This document shows, one piece after another, positions 63,610-64,000 of a DNA stretch of 64,000 bases. The stretch comes from Alphaproteobacteria bacterium (lineage in GTDB: Bacteria > Pseudomonadota > Alphaproteobacteria > SMXP01): the NCBI GenBank assembly GCA_028285305.1, contig JANQPV010000009.1, positions 124,001 through 188,000 of the forward strand, in the 5' to 3' direction. The position numbers were made by a program, and so were the translations under genes. The notes below the pieces were generated by a model that ran no database searches, had not been told where the DNA came from, and worked only from the letters and a program-made list of their open reading frames with translations. Position 1 is the first letter of the stretch. Each line of letters starts with the position of its first letter.

Positions 63610-64000
63610 TTAGTAGTTCTCCTTTGGATCGGATCCGCACGCGCTGTTCGCTCTTGGAAGCCCAAGAACCTGATTTGAGGCGTTGGATCCCGATCCAATA
63701 GTGTCGAAATGTGTTGAGTGTAGAAAAACAGTCGGCGCGGGGCTGTAAAGCCGCCCCGTAAGGAAAATGTCCGGTCGCCGAACTAAAGACCGGATTGTGA
63801 CCAAATGATTTGATCAGATAAATCGAGATGCGAATGAAAATGTTCGCCATACCACTATGAATTAGGCCAAATGCCCGACTTCGCTGGATTTTGCGGTCTG
63901 CAGCGAACGGTCTATGCTCCTATTGGGATCGACCCACCTGGGTCCCGCGGAATTGGTTGGCTTTTGAGAGCGTCCATTCGCCATACCAATAGCAGCATTA
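63610..64000. promoter_or_regulatory. rne 5' region with GATCC palindromes, window end
   Basis: Upstream of rne on the reverse strand. Palindromes: GGATC-G-GATCC (63626-63636, next to the AAGGAG ribosome site), TTGGATC-CC-GATCCAA (63683-63698) and CGGGGC (63738-63743)/GCCCCG (63753-63758). RNase E genes often have leaders through which the enzyme limits its own mRNA, so these are candidates. A forward frame open from an ATG at 63871 to the edge (43 codons) might be a gene start; nothing in it is recognisable. Confidence 0.4.

Noticed and set aside
63871-64000. Start of a forward gene at the window edge (an amidase is often next to rne)
   Set aside because: The 43 visible codons show no signal peptide or amidase motif, so only the open frame itself is noted.

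Overview
The window looks like chromosomal core DNA of an alphaproteobacterium of moderate GC content. The gene order is the evidence. On the reverse strand rpsF-rpsR-DUF2232-rplI-dnaB-alr-mlaE-mlaF-radA-cvpA-purF run in series. The lptF-lptG-lptD-surA-pdxA-rsmA string lies divergent from pepA-holC-ndk. A 3' block reads DUF2066-hda-ppk-DUF1737-ppx followed by rnd and aspS. An NDUFA12-type complex I gene lies beside mlaD-DUF2155-aat-accC-accB-aroQ. RNase E ends in the Gly-Trp-Trp tail known from Caulobacter-type degradosomes. I cannot place it below class with confidence.

Layout: 1-9.5 kb holds purine, competence/repair, lipid-transport, cell-wall, replication and ribosomal genes, all on the reverse strand. 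9.8-16.1 kb is the forward fatty-acid cluster fabD-fabG-acpP-fabF with mltG, yicC and gmk. 16.2-25.2 kb is reverse: an alcohol dehydrogenase and the outer-membrane assembly block. 25.4-39.2 kb mixes pepA, holC, ndk, purN/purM, DUF2066-hda-ppk-ppx, rnd and aspS. 39.4-45.1 kb is the most accessory-looking part: a cold-shock gene, an RhlE-type helicase, small hypotheticals, a secreted seven-repeat cysteine protein, paired Hsp20 genes, a GIY-YIG nuclease gene and four REP-like palindromes. 45.1-48.8 kb is the class II ribonucleotide reductase nrdJ. 49-60.5 kb holds complex I assembly, Mla, biotin carboxylase, thiamine, Dsb-like, M48 protease, aminotransferase, YeeE/YedE and esterase genes. 60.9-63.6 kb is rne.

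Most interesting are four non-coding or poorly described items in 41.7-49 kb. (1) The secreted protein at 41775-42572 has seven repeats, each with cysteines exactly 11 residues apart. (2) The Hsp20 pair has three stacked heat controls visible in sequence: an RpoH-like promoter, a perfect CIRCE operator, and a hairpin that masks the Shine-Dalgarno site. (3) nrdJ has a structured 68-nt leader starting at the predicted transcription start, preceded by two NrdR-like boxes 31 bp apart. (4) A family of palindromes with CTGGATC/GATGACGG-type ends clusters around a small GIY-YIG nuclease gene that carries its own 18-bp tandem duplication.

No rRNA, tRNA, CRISPR array, insertion sequence or prophage was recognised. 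The first gene (purF) is cut by the window edge. All coordinates and motifs come from reading the sequence; no search or folding program was run.
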